DNA of 64,000 nt, taken from NCBI GenBank assembly GCA_030710605.1, contig CP092877.1:44934406-44998405 (forward strand), in the 5' to 3' direction. Positions 43,279 to 52,959 of this stretch are shown here, piece by piece (the stretch's first letter is position 1; every line of letters begins with the position of its first letter). Made by a program: the position numbers and the translations under genes. A model generated the notes under the pieces. That model had not been told where the DNA came from, searched no databases, and worked only from the letters and a program-made list of their open reading frames with translations. Source of the stretch: Cordylochernes scorpioides (lineage: Eukaryota; Arthropoda; Arachnida; Pseudoscorpiones; Chernetidae).

Positions 43279-43683
43279 TATATATATATATAAAGGCCCA
43301 ACTTAGTTGCCTAACATGTAGTTGACATTCATGTCTTGTGCTGTTCTTACAAGTTGTTTATCTGTCAAAAATGAAATAAATGTTTCTAACAAAGAAAAAT
43401 GCTGCCAAAGCAAGTTGTTTGCTTGAGGACACCTACGATAAACATGCACCATCAAAATCTCCATACTTAAAAAACCTGAGTTCAACTGACCCAGTTGATG
43501 GACCTCAGCAAAGGTCCCAATTCAGGGATACGGAGGAGCTGCGTCTGTGCTCATGTTAGTCAGCAGCAAAGGCTTCCATGTTGGGAACGGCCTCAAATTA
43601 CAGGCAAAGTCAGACTTTCACCAAAGTGTGCCTGGATCATGGTGCCATGATCAAGGAAAGCTGCACCCCTATACCTCATTCCA
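43279..43683. other. Intron sequence, no gene seen
   Basis: PRRC2 intron DNA. Frames at 43303-43485 (minus) and 43547-43732 show no domain. Confidence 0.35.
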
Positions 43684-43741
43684 TGAGATCATGAACTCAT
43701 GGAATTCGTGTAATCTTTACACAAGAAGATAAGAAACAACA
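43684..43741 (+). mobile_element. LINE-B 3' stub 3
   Basis: Only the last ~58 bp of LINE-B: CATGAACTCATGGAATTCGT GTAATCTTTACACAAG...ATAAGAAACAACAA. A very short 5'-truncated copy. Confidence 0.75.
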
Positions 43742-44209
43742 AATCTCCCTACAAAGATTAGTTTAAATATTTCAGAAGTGGCCATTTTAACACTGAGGAC
43801 AAGAGCAGTCTAAAAGACCAAAATTTCAATGAGGACGTTGATCTGCAAGAGTTATTGGATGAAGATGATGCACAAACAAAAATCTACTTGCAAAAGCATT
43901 AAACATGACTCGTCAAGGTATTGTCATGGGGGGGGAAAATGCCATAGGAAGGAAAATGGGTGTCAAAAATCTTGGCTTTCAATTTCAAAGCATCATCATC
44001 AACAATACAGGCAAAAATTGGTTCAGAAAGAAGACAATGTACTGCATTTGGTGGGATTGTGGACTATGAGTTGCTGAAACCTCGTGACTGTGAAAGGGCA
44101 TTGCTGCTAACAAGTTATAAATTGATCTGTATTACTAAAAAAAAACTGCCAGAACAGGAAACAAGACAAAAATGAATGCTACTACTGAAAGATAATGGCC
44201 TACTATATT

Positions 44210-44335
44210 GCGCTTCCTTCGTTCAGGACACCATCAAAACATTGAACTGTTACTGCACCCGTCATATTCACCAGACCTGTCCCTTTCAGATTATCATTTG
44301 TTCTGGTCGTGGCACATGGTATGGCTAAATACAGC
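44210..44335 (+). pseudogene. Fossil mariner transposase fragment
   Basis: One plus-strand frame reads GHHQNIELLLHPSYSPDLSL then SDYHLFWSWHMVW. HPSYSPDL..SDYHLF is the region around the third catalytic Asp of mariner transposases. The upstream part (43830-44175) has ordinary composition but broken frames and may belong to the same relic. No terminal repeats seen. Confidence 0.65.
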
Positions 44336-44640
44336 TAATATGAAGTGCAAATTTGGTTAGATCAGTCCAAAGTAACATCGCTTCAATATTCTTGAATTGA
44401 ATGGAAGGAAAATGAGCAGATGAGGAGAGGCAAAGACTTGAAAAAACCATTTTTGTATATGTCTTAAAACTTTCAAATTTCCACTGATAAAAAATAGTTG
44501 TGATATACAAGAACATTAGCTTGTTGACCATCCGATGTAGAAACTTAAGTACAGTAAAATCCCTCTATAATGAACCGAATTATGTCTCAATGGGACCAAC
44601 GTTTAGTTCACTATAGCCATGGTTTAGCTTTGTATGTATA

Positions 44641-44764
44641 ACACTGATAGACAAAACTTAAGGAAGTTGTACCTTATAGCATATATATATCGGGATTCAG
44701 AAAATAACTGAAAGATATTTGATGCACAGTGATATATACTTCCTTAAGTTTTGTCTATCAGTGT
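44641..44764. mobile_element. Tc1-type MITE, 124 bp
   Basis: Perfect 27-bp inverted ends: ACACTGATAGACAAAACTTA AGGAAGT and its reverse complement at the right. CACTGATAGACAAAA resembles Tc1-type TIRs. No ORF; the interior is only ~70 bp. Confidence 0.85.
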
Positions 44765-45049
44765 AATTAAAGGACAGTCATACAGAAAAAGTTTCTCTCT
44801 TAATGATTGTCCACTTATTTTTAATTCACTAAATTGAGCCATTTCCTTACATTAATGCTTAATATCAAAATAGCCACAAAATATATTGTTACCTTGTGTG
44901 TTTCTAATATATAGTCCAAATTGTTCCTCATAATCTTGTGAAAAGAAGTCCTTTGATATAATAAATGGTTCTTCTTATCATTAACATATATCTACTCTTA
45001 TGTCAAATTTAAAAATAAGACTAGTCCTAAGCAAAGCTTTATTAATCAT

Positions 45050-45290
45050 GTATATATTGAAATATTTAATTAAAAAGGCATATATTGGATTAAATATCAT
45101 TTATTTTACCAATATTTCAGTTGGCTGAACGCCAAACTTTATCAAGGTGCTATAACATATTTAATGTGTGTCAACAACAAACTCAGCGCCAAAAAATGTT
45201 AAAACACCTTGATAAAGGTTGGCGTTCAGCCAACTGAAATATTGGTAAAATAAATGATATTTTGATTCAATATATGCCATTTTAATTAAA
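45050..45290. repeat. Long foldback, ~70-bp arms
   Basis: ATCATTTATTTTACCAATATTTCAGTT..., with GGCTGAACGCCAAACTTTAT, is matched in inverse at 45200-45265 (AAAGGTTGGCGTTCAGCC...ATAAATGATAT). The loop is ~75 bases. Mismatches are few. Confidence 0.85.
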
Positions 45291-45414
45291 GATTTATTTA
45301 TGGATTGCTTTATTTTCAAAAAATATTGAATTATGTAAAATTATTTTAAACAACTTATCATACAAAGTGAAAAAAAAAGTACAAATGTGATATTGTACTG
45401 AGATAAGGTTCATA

Positions 45415-45575
45415 AATTGAAAAAAATATAAAAGGCATCTCCTCATTGGGCAACTGAAAGTTGCTGATGGCTTGCGCCATCAAATCAACGAATAGTTGAT
45501 ATTTATTCCAATAGATGGTGCAAGCCATCATCAACTTTCAGTTGCTTGATAAAGAGATGCCTTTTATCTTTTTTT
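45415..45575. repeat. Long foldback, ~65-bp arms
   Basis: AATTGAAAAAAATATAAAAG GCATCTC...GCAACTGAAAGTTG is mirrored by ...CAACTTTCAGTTGC...GAGATGCCTTTTATC TTTTTTTCAATT. Arms are slightly imperfect around a ~25-base centre (ATCAACGAATAGTTGAT, itself palindromic). Confidence 0.85.
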
Positions 45576-45969
45576 CAATTTATCATACAAAATTACTTTG
45601 AAAAATGTCTTCTAATACTTTGTTGCTAGAAAGCACTCTCCAAGTAGGGTTGAACCCGTCCAAATAAGGTTGATAAATATATTTCTTCCATTTCCAGTTT
45701 GCACATATTTGTCTGAAGTCTAGATTTAGTTTTGAACCTGTCATGCAATAAAATAATAACCTTTGGTTGCATAATGGGACTGTTTATTTGACATTTTTTT
45801 AGCCTAGGTTGAACTAGCTCTCTTTCTCTCTAGATATATAGAACACTTCTGACAGGGGATGCTAACATGTACGATCGCAGAAAAAGTTAGAATTGTTTCC
45901 TCTTTGTAGAAATTTTAATAGCCTTTTATATTTTTATCTCTTATAGTAAAAAAGCTATATTTTTTTATT

Positions 45970-46193
45970 TTAACATGTTCTTTTGCCTGTTTTTCACACT
46001 TTCAAAAGATTTTATAGTAGCTTTTTTTATTCTAGTAGTAAGCTTTTTAAAAACCCCTTTTCTTTTTTTTTTTTGGAAGCCATATGCATTTTTTTTTTAC
46101 ATTTCAAAATTGAAAACAATTCAAAAATTAAATTCAAAGAAATTCTATAAATTGAAGTATAATGTAAAGATATACAAGAATGCGTGTGTGTGG
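45970..46193. other. Tigger copy 2 interior, low complexity
   Basis: A T-rich stretch giving a 91-codon hydrophobic-looking frame (45975-46250). It is part of the DNA element interior; the frame has no support as a gene. Confidence 0.45.
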
Positions 46194-46499
46194 TTTTTTT
46201 TCCTTATCCCTAGTACACGTGGTACAGGCCATGATAATCATGGTGGGTAGTTAGCGACTGCTTTTACTGTAAGCGCACCACATGTCTACACATGTGAAAA
46301 GCAGTTCGACTTTGCACTTACAAATGTGCCAGAGCCCCCGTTTAGTTACTTGCACTCGCTGGTGGGGTTGGATTTTTGCAAGAATCGGGGGCCATTGGAG
46401 CATTTTTTTTTTAACAGAAAAAAGTGTCCAATGCGGGAATCGAACCCGGGTTGTAGTGGTCGAAACCAAACGGTTTAACCAGCCTTCCACCGACCCCCG
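46194..46499 (-). mobile_element. tRNA-derived SINE, copy 3
   Basis: Minus orientation. It carries a canonical B box, GGTTCGATTCC, within CCCGGGTTCGATTCCCGCAT (46430-46450), and the same head, A-run and body as copy 2. Flanked by GTGTGTGGT on both sides (46186-46194 and 46501-46509). Inserted in Tigger copy 2. Confidence 0.88.
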
Positions 46500-46693
46500 A
46501 GTGTGTGGTAACCTATGTAAGCAAACAATGGTGCTAAATTTATTGTTTTGAAATCGTGATCTGAGAGTTGAAAAACATGCTCAAAATTTTGTTTTAAAAA
46601 ACCTATGAATCAAAATTTCGGTATAAGCCAGGTATTTTAATTAGAATTTATTATTATGGGACTTAAAATTAGGTTTGTTATAGGGATAGTTTA

Positions 46694-46817
46694 TGTTTTA
46701 ATGTCCATCCATACAGAGTTCAAAACAACAACTCACTCACCCGTGCAGGCAAGGTCACGCTCCGCTGCGTCACGTGGGAAAACATACGTACATGTTTTCG
46801 TACATGTTCTCAGCACA
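46694..46817 (-). repeat. gypsy-2 3' LTR
   Basis: 124 bp. Identical to 49601-49724 except one base (CACCCGTGC here, CACCAGTGC there). Contains GCGTCACGTGGG and a repeated GTACATGTT. Confidence 0.95.
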
Positions 46818-46876
46818 TCCCCTTTTTAAGATTTGAAACATATATATACATTACAAACTTTAAATGCATAATATAA

Positions 46877-48601
46877 TTAATAATGAAGGCAATCCACAGG
46901 TTTAACAATTCGTCCACTCCGGGTTCTTATCTGGCCGTCTTCTGAGTCGTTAGAGGGATAATCCACAACTGGGGTCTTTTCATTTTCAACCAGTTCCTCC
47001 CCTGAAAAGGTCGGCGTCGATGGGTCGGCTGGATATTGCACTGTAACTCCTTTTCGTAGATGGAACCTGTTTCGACGTAAAGTCCCAACTGGAGTATCAA
47101 CCATATATGACCTTGGTGTCGATGCCTTCTGCTTTACAATCCCCCAGGTTCGCATATCTGTAATCCAAACCATGTCACCTTCGGATAGCTCCTCCATGTC
47201 CGTAGCTCCGCAGCGTCGATCATATCTGGATTTCATATCCTTTCTCCTTCTCCCCTCCTTTCTTTTCAGGGTCTGAGAGTCCACCAACTTTGGATTAAGA
47301 TTCCCTGGTGCAATTGGCAAGGTCGTTCGGAGTTTACGTCCCATGAGAAGCTCAGCAGGGCTGTAACCGTTCTCCAAAGGGGTCGATCGATACTCCAGGA
47401 GTCCAAGCGATGGGTCTTGATTTTTCTTGAGGATCAACTTAGCAATTTTCACACCTGCTTCTGCCATCCCATTGCTCTGCGGGAATCGAGGACTTGAAGT
47501 GACATGTGTGAATCCGTACTGCCTTGCGAAATTTGCAAATTCACGAGCAGCTCCAAATTGCATCCCATTATCGCTTACAACAGTTTCTGGTATTCCATGT
47601 CGGGCAAATATGGATTTGCAACTACGCACCACCACACTGGCAGTGAGCCGATCCAGCTGAATCATTTCAGGAAAGCGAGAATAATAGTCAATGACGACTA
47701 GATACCACTTATTCTCGAACTTGAACAAATCCATTCCAATCTTTTGCCACGGTCGTGTAGGAAAGTTGGTTGGTATCAAAGGTTCATGTTTTGAGACGGC
47801 TTCCTGGATACAGACACTGCACTTTCTGACCGTTTCCGCGATCTCTTCCGAAATTCCAGGCCACCATACCGTCTCACGTGCGCGAAGTCTTGTTTTTGTA
47901 ATCCCGAAGTGCCCAGCGTGCAACTTATCTAGGATCTCCAGTTTCATACTTGCTGGAATAACAAGACGACAGCTACGCATCAGTAGTCCATTTTGAACGC
48001 CGAGTTCATCCTTGACATGCCAATAAGAGAGCAGAGCCTGTGACATCTTCTTCTTATCTGGCCAGCCTTGCTCAAGGTAGTTGACTACTGCTTTCAGGGT
48101 CGTATCTTCTTGTTGAGCATTAAAAATTTTCGTCAAGATCTCGTCTTTGTCGAACTCTTCCAATCTTGTTTTGAGCTTTTCCATCAAAGGTACTGTTACC
48201 CGTCGAGGAGTATGCACAGCATATGGTTTTGCTCCAGGTTTCAATTTGATTTCGTAAGGGTTTCCGATCTGTCCCAGTCCTTCAAATACTTCGGGGAATT
48301 CCTTGATCGGGTTAATTCTCGTCGCAACCACTTCAATCCGCCTCGCCAGGTTCAAGAGCTCACATGCCCGGCGACTCAGAAGAGGTTCACTCAAACGACG
48401 AATGACATAAATCTTCTCCTTGATTTCATAATTGCCATTTCGCAGCGTTGATATAAACATACCCACAGTCTGAAGTTCGGAGAATTCAGCAGCTCTAATG
48501 TTGAAATCACTTTCCACTAGTCGTTGCTGTCCCATTATCTTCTTGAAGAGACACAGAGGAACACATGTAACATCCGCCTGGGAGTCGAGCTTAAACTTCA
48601 C
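46877..48601 (-). CDS. gypsy-2 Pol remnant: protease C-part fused in frame to integrase
   Basis: One intact 574-codon frame. The protease site reads KFKLDSQADVTCVP (Asp-Ser kept, Gly of D-S-G replaced by Gln). The frame passes RRACELLNLARRIEVV and reaches KPYAVHTPRRVTVPLMEKLK, the extreme N-terminus of RT. At EEFDKDEI|LTKIFNAQQE it jumps to the post-RNase H linker. The integrase is complete: zinc finger (HAGHFGITKTRLRAR...CSVC) and acidic triad in GMDLFKF, VVSDNGMQFG and PQSNGMAEAGVK. The conserved YxDD of RT and the whole RNase H are missing. A +1 in an A-run at about 48605-48610 separates it from upstream protease residues (WTAEIQVNGKK). Confidence 0.85.
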   Translation of the reverse strand: MKFKLDSQADVTCVPLCLFKKIMGQQRLVESDFNIRAAEFSELQTVGMFISTLRNGNYEIKEKIYVIRRLSEPLLSRRACELLNLARRIEVVATRINPIKEFPEVFEGLGQIGNPYEIKLKPGAKPYAVHTPRRVTVPLMEKLKTRLEEFDKDEILTKIFNAQQEDTTLKAVVNYLEQGWPDKKKMSQALLSYWHVKDELGVQNGLLMRSCRLVIPASMKLEILDKLHAGHFGITKTRLRARETVWWPGISEEIAETVRKCSVCIQEAVSKHEPLIPTNFPTRPWQKIGMDLFKFENKWYLVVIDYYSRFPEMIQLDRLTASVVVRSCKSIFARHGIPETVVSDNGMQFGAAREFANFARQYGFTHVTSSPRFPQSNGMAEAGVKIAKLILKKNQDPSLGLLEYRSTPLENGYSPAELLMGRKLRTTLPIAPGNLNPKLVDSQTLKRKEGRRRKDMKSRYDRRCGATDMEELSEGDMVWITDMRTWGIVKQKASTPRSYMVDTPVGTLRRNRFHLRKGVTVQYPADPSTPTFSGEELVENEKTPVVDYPSNDSEDGQIRTRSGRIVKPVDCLHY

Positions 48602-48613
48602 CTTTTTTCCCGT

Positions 48614-49518
48614 TCACTTGGATTTCTGCTGTCCATCGCCTCCTGCACTCGTCTTCATCATTATCGAGATTAGATGAATCCTCCACAGCTGAGACCTCCA
48701 GGAGTACACCAATTTCTTCATCAAGTTCAGAAACAGCTTTGCTTCCGCAGTCTTCGCCTGCTTATCTGGGCAGCAATTTGCAAAATGGCCAGTTTTTGAA
48801 CATAGGTTACATCTTTGTCCTTCAGCACGGCAAGCCTGTCCTTCCCTGTGGGTGAAACCTCCGCATTTTGGACTTCGTGATCTTGTTTTGGCTGACTTCT
48901 CCTTCCTCGAAGGCTGCTGTTGTTGTTTCGGTGATCGTTTCTTCGAGTTGAACTTCACCTGATTGACCTTTTGGCTTGTTGAGGGACGCTGCAGGTCGAC
49001 TTGCTGCTGTCGAACGGCTTCCTGCTGTCGAACCATTTTCACCGCCTTTTCCAAAGTCAGTTCGCTGTCCAACTGCATTCTTTCAGATAAAGCTTTGTCC
49101 CTCACTCCAACCACTATTCGGTCACGGATCAACTGCTCATGAAGACCCTCAAATTCGCAACTATCAGCCAATTTGTACAATGAAGTGATGAATTCGTCCA
49201 CTGGCTCCCGATCCTCTTGGTTTCTTGAATTAAATTTCGCACGTTCGTAGATAATATTCTTTCTGACACAGAAGTGGCTGTCGAATGCCTTGAGGACGGA
49301 ATCAATTTTCGTTGCCTCTTCCTCCTTTTCGAACTTGAAGGTCTGAATATATCATCCGCACGGTCACCCATCAAGTACATGAACAAATCGATCTTGTCCG
49401 CCTCCTCTTTCTTCTTCATTCCACTGACCACGAGGTATCGTTCGAATCTCTTCCTCCATTTGGGCCATTCGTTGGGAGTCGAGAAGTCGAAAGTTTCTGG
49501 AGGTTGAATCTGAGCCAT
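48614..49518 (-). pseudogene. gypsy-2 Gag (frameshifted)
   Basis: Starts MAQIQPPETFDFSTPNEWPK (49518), the usual start of Mag-type gypsy Gag. A frameshift near 49300 moves the capsid into the frame of 48614-49201 (DEFITSLYKLADSCEFEGLH, LIRDRIVVGVRD, LQLDSELTLEKAV-like). It ends with zinc knuckle CNLCSKTGHFANCC (C-x2-C-x4-H-x4-C). The Pol frame is reached by a -1 shift near 48725 (…KAVSELDEEIGVLLEVS…). Confidence 0.82.
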
Positions 49519-49600
49519 GTTGAATTATCTTCCAAGGTACGCAAAAATCGATATTTTGCAATATACGGGTTCGTATTTTATCCAGTTATCGCTGCCACCA

Positions 49601-49724
49601 TGTTTTAATGTCCATCCATACAGAGTTCAAAACAACAACTCACTCACCAGTGCAGGCAAGGTCACGCTCCGCTGCGTCACGTGGGAAAACATACGTACAT
49701 GTTTTCGTACATGTTCTCAGCACA
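49601..49724 (-). repeat. gypsy-2 5' LTR
   Basis: Partner of 46694-46817. On the minus strand it begins TGTGCTGAGAAC and ends ACATTAAAACA, followed directly by TGGTGGCAGCG. Confidence 0.95.
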
Positions 49725-49919
49725 GTTTATTTTAAAATATCCCAAAGTTTGTTATAACCCTGGTATCTTAAATAGGATGGAATTACTATCATTATAAGGG
49801 AAACTTCTCTATATCCTGGGTTTGTCTTAACAGAGGTTTTTACTGTATATCTAAACAAAATACTAAGCTTTTTCTTTTATAGTTTTAACATTGCCAAACC
49901 TTCCCAATATATTTTTCAT

Positions 49920-49985
49920 AGCAGTAAGGACAGTAGAAGTTTGTATTGCTTATATAAAAAAAAAAAAAAAAAAAAAAACACCGGA
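49920..49985. repeat. Half-copy of a foldback element
   Basis: CAGTAAGGACAGTAGAAGTTTGTATT matches one arm of the foldback at 51170-51340, followed by a poly-A run. Confidence 0.55.
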
Positions 49986-50185
49986 GCTAAGTCGGCCTGC
50001 CACTGAGTAGTGCTCCCAGTCTTAATGACAAAGGCAGACGCATTCTACTTCACCCAGTGTGGAGATAAGAAAGAAGAAGAAGATATATTTGAAGGGTGTT
50101 TCAAAATTAGTGCAAGAAGCAATTTTATAGAAAGCACAAGTTTTTATACCTAAAAATTTATTGATTAATTAAGTATATATAGGTT

Positions 50186-50483
50186 GGGGGGGGTCAGTAG
50201 AAGGAGGGTCTAAATCATTGGTTTTCAACCGCTACGACCCGGGTTGGATTCCCGCATTGGCCACTTTTTCTGATATATAAAAAAAAATGCTTCAATAGCC
50301 CCCGATTCTTGCAAAAGTCCAATCCTACCAGCGAGTACAAGTAACCAAACAGGGCTCTGGCACATTTGTAAGTGTAAAGTCGAACTGCTTTTCACATGTG
50401 TAGACATTTGGTGCACTTACAGTAAAAGCAGTTGCCTATGTGTACACGTGTACTAGGAATAGGCAAAAAAAAAAATATATATA
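50186..50483 (+). mobile_element. tRNA-derived SINE, copy 4
   Basis: Same head and body as copy 2 with several substitutions (head GGGGGGGTCAGTAGAAGG; end GTACTAGGAATAGGC plus poly-A). Flanked by the 12-bp duplication TATATATAGGTT (50174-50185 and 50484-50495). Confidence 0.88.
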
Positions 50484-50495
50484 TATATATAGGTT

Positions 50496-51165
50496 ATAAG
50501 TAATATATATTTCATAATTTACATAATACCCAAGAGGTATAATTTATTTTCGCCAAAATAAGTATGTTAAACTGTAAATATGTTAAGTTTGTGTTAAAAT
50601 GTAAATACAAATTCATCCATCTATAAATACACTACAAAATAAATGTGGGAGCCAGCTCAGGCGAATGCTACGGCACACCGAGTGTGTGCGCTCACTTGTG
50701 TGGAACTAATTCTTTGAAGTTTACATGGTTGCACCCTTCCATTCGATCACGACAGATACGACAAATATATATATAGGTTATGGTTAGGTACGGAATAATA
50801 TATTGGGCTTCCAATGTTTTGCTGGCATATAGTATTCTTTTGTTAAAATGTTCTATGATCAAAAGAGGTAGCTGAATTATGTTTATCATCCTTATCAGTA
50901 CAGAGGCAGCTTTGATTTCATAACATCCTATACGAGAGTCCCAACATGACCCTATACTTAATGAATAAGAAATTAATAATTTTTAATTATAAACCTGTGT
51001 GAGACACCCTGTAGTAAAACCTCCCAGTAATATAAGAAGACCACATCTAGCCTCCAAGTACTATAAGTTGTGAGTGGATACAATATTTTGTATGTAGTAG
51101 AGCCTCTTTAATTTGACCAACTAAACACTGCCAACCCAGTTAACTACTTCAATACTTTATATAAA
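50496..51165. other. Intron sequence, no gene seen
   Basis: AT-rich PRRC2 intron. Two weak MITE-end-like strings (TAGTAAAACCTCCCAG near 51013, TAGTAGAGCCTC near 51098) are present. No coding. Confidence 0.35.
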
Positions 51166-51169
51166 TATA

Positions 51170-51340
51170 AAATGAAAGGATTTAAAAGCACAAATGTTTC
51201 TTTTATACATAATACAAACTTCTACTGCCCTTACTGCGATTAAACAATATATTGGGAGAGCAGTAGAAGTTTGTATTATGTATAAAAGAAACATTCGTGC
51301 TTTTAAATCCTTTCATTTTATATGTATAGATGGCGCGTTA
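51170..51340. repeat. Long foldback, ~60-bp arms
   Basis: AAATGAAAGGATTTAAAAGCACAAATGTTTC... and its inverted partner ending ...GTGCTTTTAAATCCTTTCAT enclose ~30 bases. Arms also contain CAAACTTCTACTGC on one side and GCAGTAGAAGTTTG on the other. Nearly perfect. Confidence 0.88.
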
Positions 51341-51469
51341 TTGCTTTGTGTTACTTTATATAAATAGGAAGCAGCTTTCCCTTTTTTAAAGAATAAAGAG
51401 GTTTGTATGATAATGCACAATTAGGATTATAGATATACAAGATCTAATCCAAATAAGTTAATAGTGTGT

Positions 51470-51625
51470 GACGTGTCTGCAACGGCGTTGTTACCATCTT
51501 CAGACAAAAGAATAAAAGTAAATTGATAACAGTACTATTTAAGAACATGCTGTGATATTTTTTCTCGTTTATTCTTTTGTCTGATGATGGTAACAACGCT
51601 TGTTGGTGAAATGTCACAATTTATT
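51470..51625. repeat. Foldback, ~40-bp imperfect arms
   Basis: GCGTTGTTACCATCTTCAGACAAAAGAAT pairs with ATTCTTTTGTCTGATGATGG TAACAACGC. Outer parts (TGTGACGT... and ...ATGTCACA) also pair loosely. A related sequence sits at 41750-41835. Confidence 0.78.
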
Positions 51626-52695
51626 TTTCTTGTAGGTTTAATTGTAGTTTTAATTCGATATTTATTAAGCTTTAACACTGGCTCTATTTCAACCACAACA
51701 ACAACAAAACTATTATAACCCCCCTTTTCAATTAAAAAACAACTAGAATTAAAAAATTTCTTTCCTCTTTAGTTTTGCGATCAATTCTATTTCACAAATT
51801 AGGTTATTCAATCTTGGGTTGAATGGGCAGATGAATGGAGTAGGTGTTGTTGAACCCTAATACTTGTCTTAATCAACAAGCTTGTAACATGGCCTCCCAA
51901 CCCATTTAGCCTCTCTCTACCTCATAGTATTAGCTCAGTTGGAACTGTTGTAGCCATTTTAATAATACTGCCCCATGCCAGGAGAGGATTAACACAGCCT
52001 ACCAGAAACCTACATCAACAATTTATCAATTCAGTAGAACCTCCAGGAGAGGACAGGCTTCATTGCCAAAATGTTTAGCAGCATTCTGGTAAGAGGACAA
52101 CTCTCCCTAAAGTTTCAGAGCCAAAGTGTCATTTAGGAAGAGGTTCCATTAGGCAGTGTTATGTGTGAATCCTGTAGAAAGGCCTGAAAGTTTGAGAAAT
52201 GAAAGTAGAATGTATGGATGGGTATTTTCTACTTGTGTAATCAACCTTCCAGGAGTATTCAAGGAAGCCTCCTGGTTGGATCCTTGAGAGTGACAAAAAT
52301 ACATAATTTTTAAAAAGTGGATCAGACAGCTTCCATTGATTGGAACTTGCTGGTCAGAAAGTATGCAACCCCATTTAATAGAAATTTATTTTTAACCTAA
52401 GGTAGTTATTTAGCTCACATGGATTAAGAATGATCACAATTGTACTCTTTATCCTGTTAATTGGGATTTAAATATTTAGCAATTTTCAATGTAAAGGGGA
52501 GATCTAAATCAGTGGGAACTGTGGGAATCCACAATTGACTGTGTTTGTCTGTCACAAGATATAAAGTAGCAATTACAAAAGGTCGTAGGTAAGGGGACAT
52601 GAAAAATTCCATATTTATTCAATATATTATATATATATAATCTAAACAGTAAATACACAGATATATACAATGAACTACCAACGTATGATACGAAC
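51626..52695. other. Intron sequence with a decayed MITE
   Basis: PRRC2 intron. It includes a degraded CAGTAGAACCTC copy at about 52032-52165 (CAGTAGAACCTCCAGGAGAG, then CAAAGTGTCATTTAGG). Otherwise unassigned. Confidence 0.45.
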
Positions 52696-52824
52696 CTTCG
52701 AGCCCAGTTTGGTGTGGACAACACCTCCACCTACAAATTTATCAAGCACGGCGTTCTCAGCCTTGAAGTTCTTGTTCTCAAAGATGACTGTACACATGGG
52801 TTTCTCTGTGTCGATTTCTCCCGA
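52696..52824 (-). CDS. PRRC2: PRRC2 exon 6 of window
   Basis: It encodes SGEIDTEKPMCTVIFENKNF and KAENAVLDKF, then GGGVVHTKLGSK. VIFEN..(Y/F)K is a PRRC2 block. The acceptor is GTGTGCAG|. The donor is either AAG|GTTCGT (52696, used here) or TTT|GTAGGT (52735); both are phase 0. The next exon is 16.1 kb away. Confidence 0.8.
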
Positions 52825-52959
52825 CTGCACACACCACTAGGAGTTAGCTTTAAACATGCAATTAGTGACTGCTACAATAAATGACAAAAGAGATAACCCT
52901 GAGGGCGGAAGTTGGTGATACAACACCCCATCTACACTACTGACCATTAAAATTGCTAC

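Larger units (their letters stand above)
46694..49724 (-). mobile_element. Ty3/gypsy retrotransposon 2, young, lacking RT and RNase H
   Basis: 3.03 kb on the minus strand. The 124-bp LTRs (plus-strand TGTTTTAATG...TCAGCACA) differ at a single base, and a perfect 5-bp duplication GTTTA flanks the element (46689-46693, 49725-49729). A primer-binding-type sequence TGGTGGCAGCGATAACTGG directly follows the 5' LTR. A purine tract AAAAAGGGGA precedes the 3' LTR. Gag and the integrase half of Pol are present, but the whole RT-RNase H core is deleted. It sits inside Tigger copy 2. Confidence 0.93.
44552..49845. mobile_element. Tigger-like element, copy 2, split by four later insertions
   Basis: The left end is CAGTAAAATCCCTCTATAAT and the right end ...CAGAGGTTTTTACTG. 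Matching interior blocks (for example CTAAATTGAGCCATTTCCTTAC near 44827, compared with CTAAATTGACCAATTTCTTTAC near 57708) show it is the same family as copies 1 and 3. It is interrupted by a 124-bp MITE (44641), a foldback (about 45050-45290), a SINE (46194) and a gypsy element (46694). Confidence 0.72.

Noticed and set aside
45975-46250. 91-codon Phe/Leu-rich frame suggestive of a transmembrane protein
   Set aside because: Lies in T-rich interior of Tigger copy 2 and runs into the SINE; no independent support.
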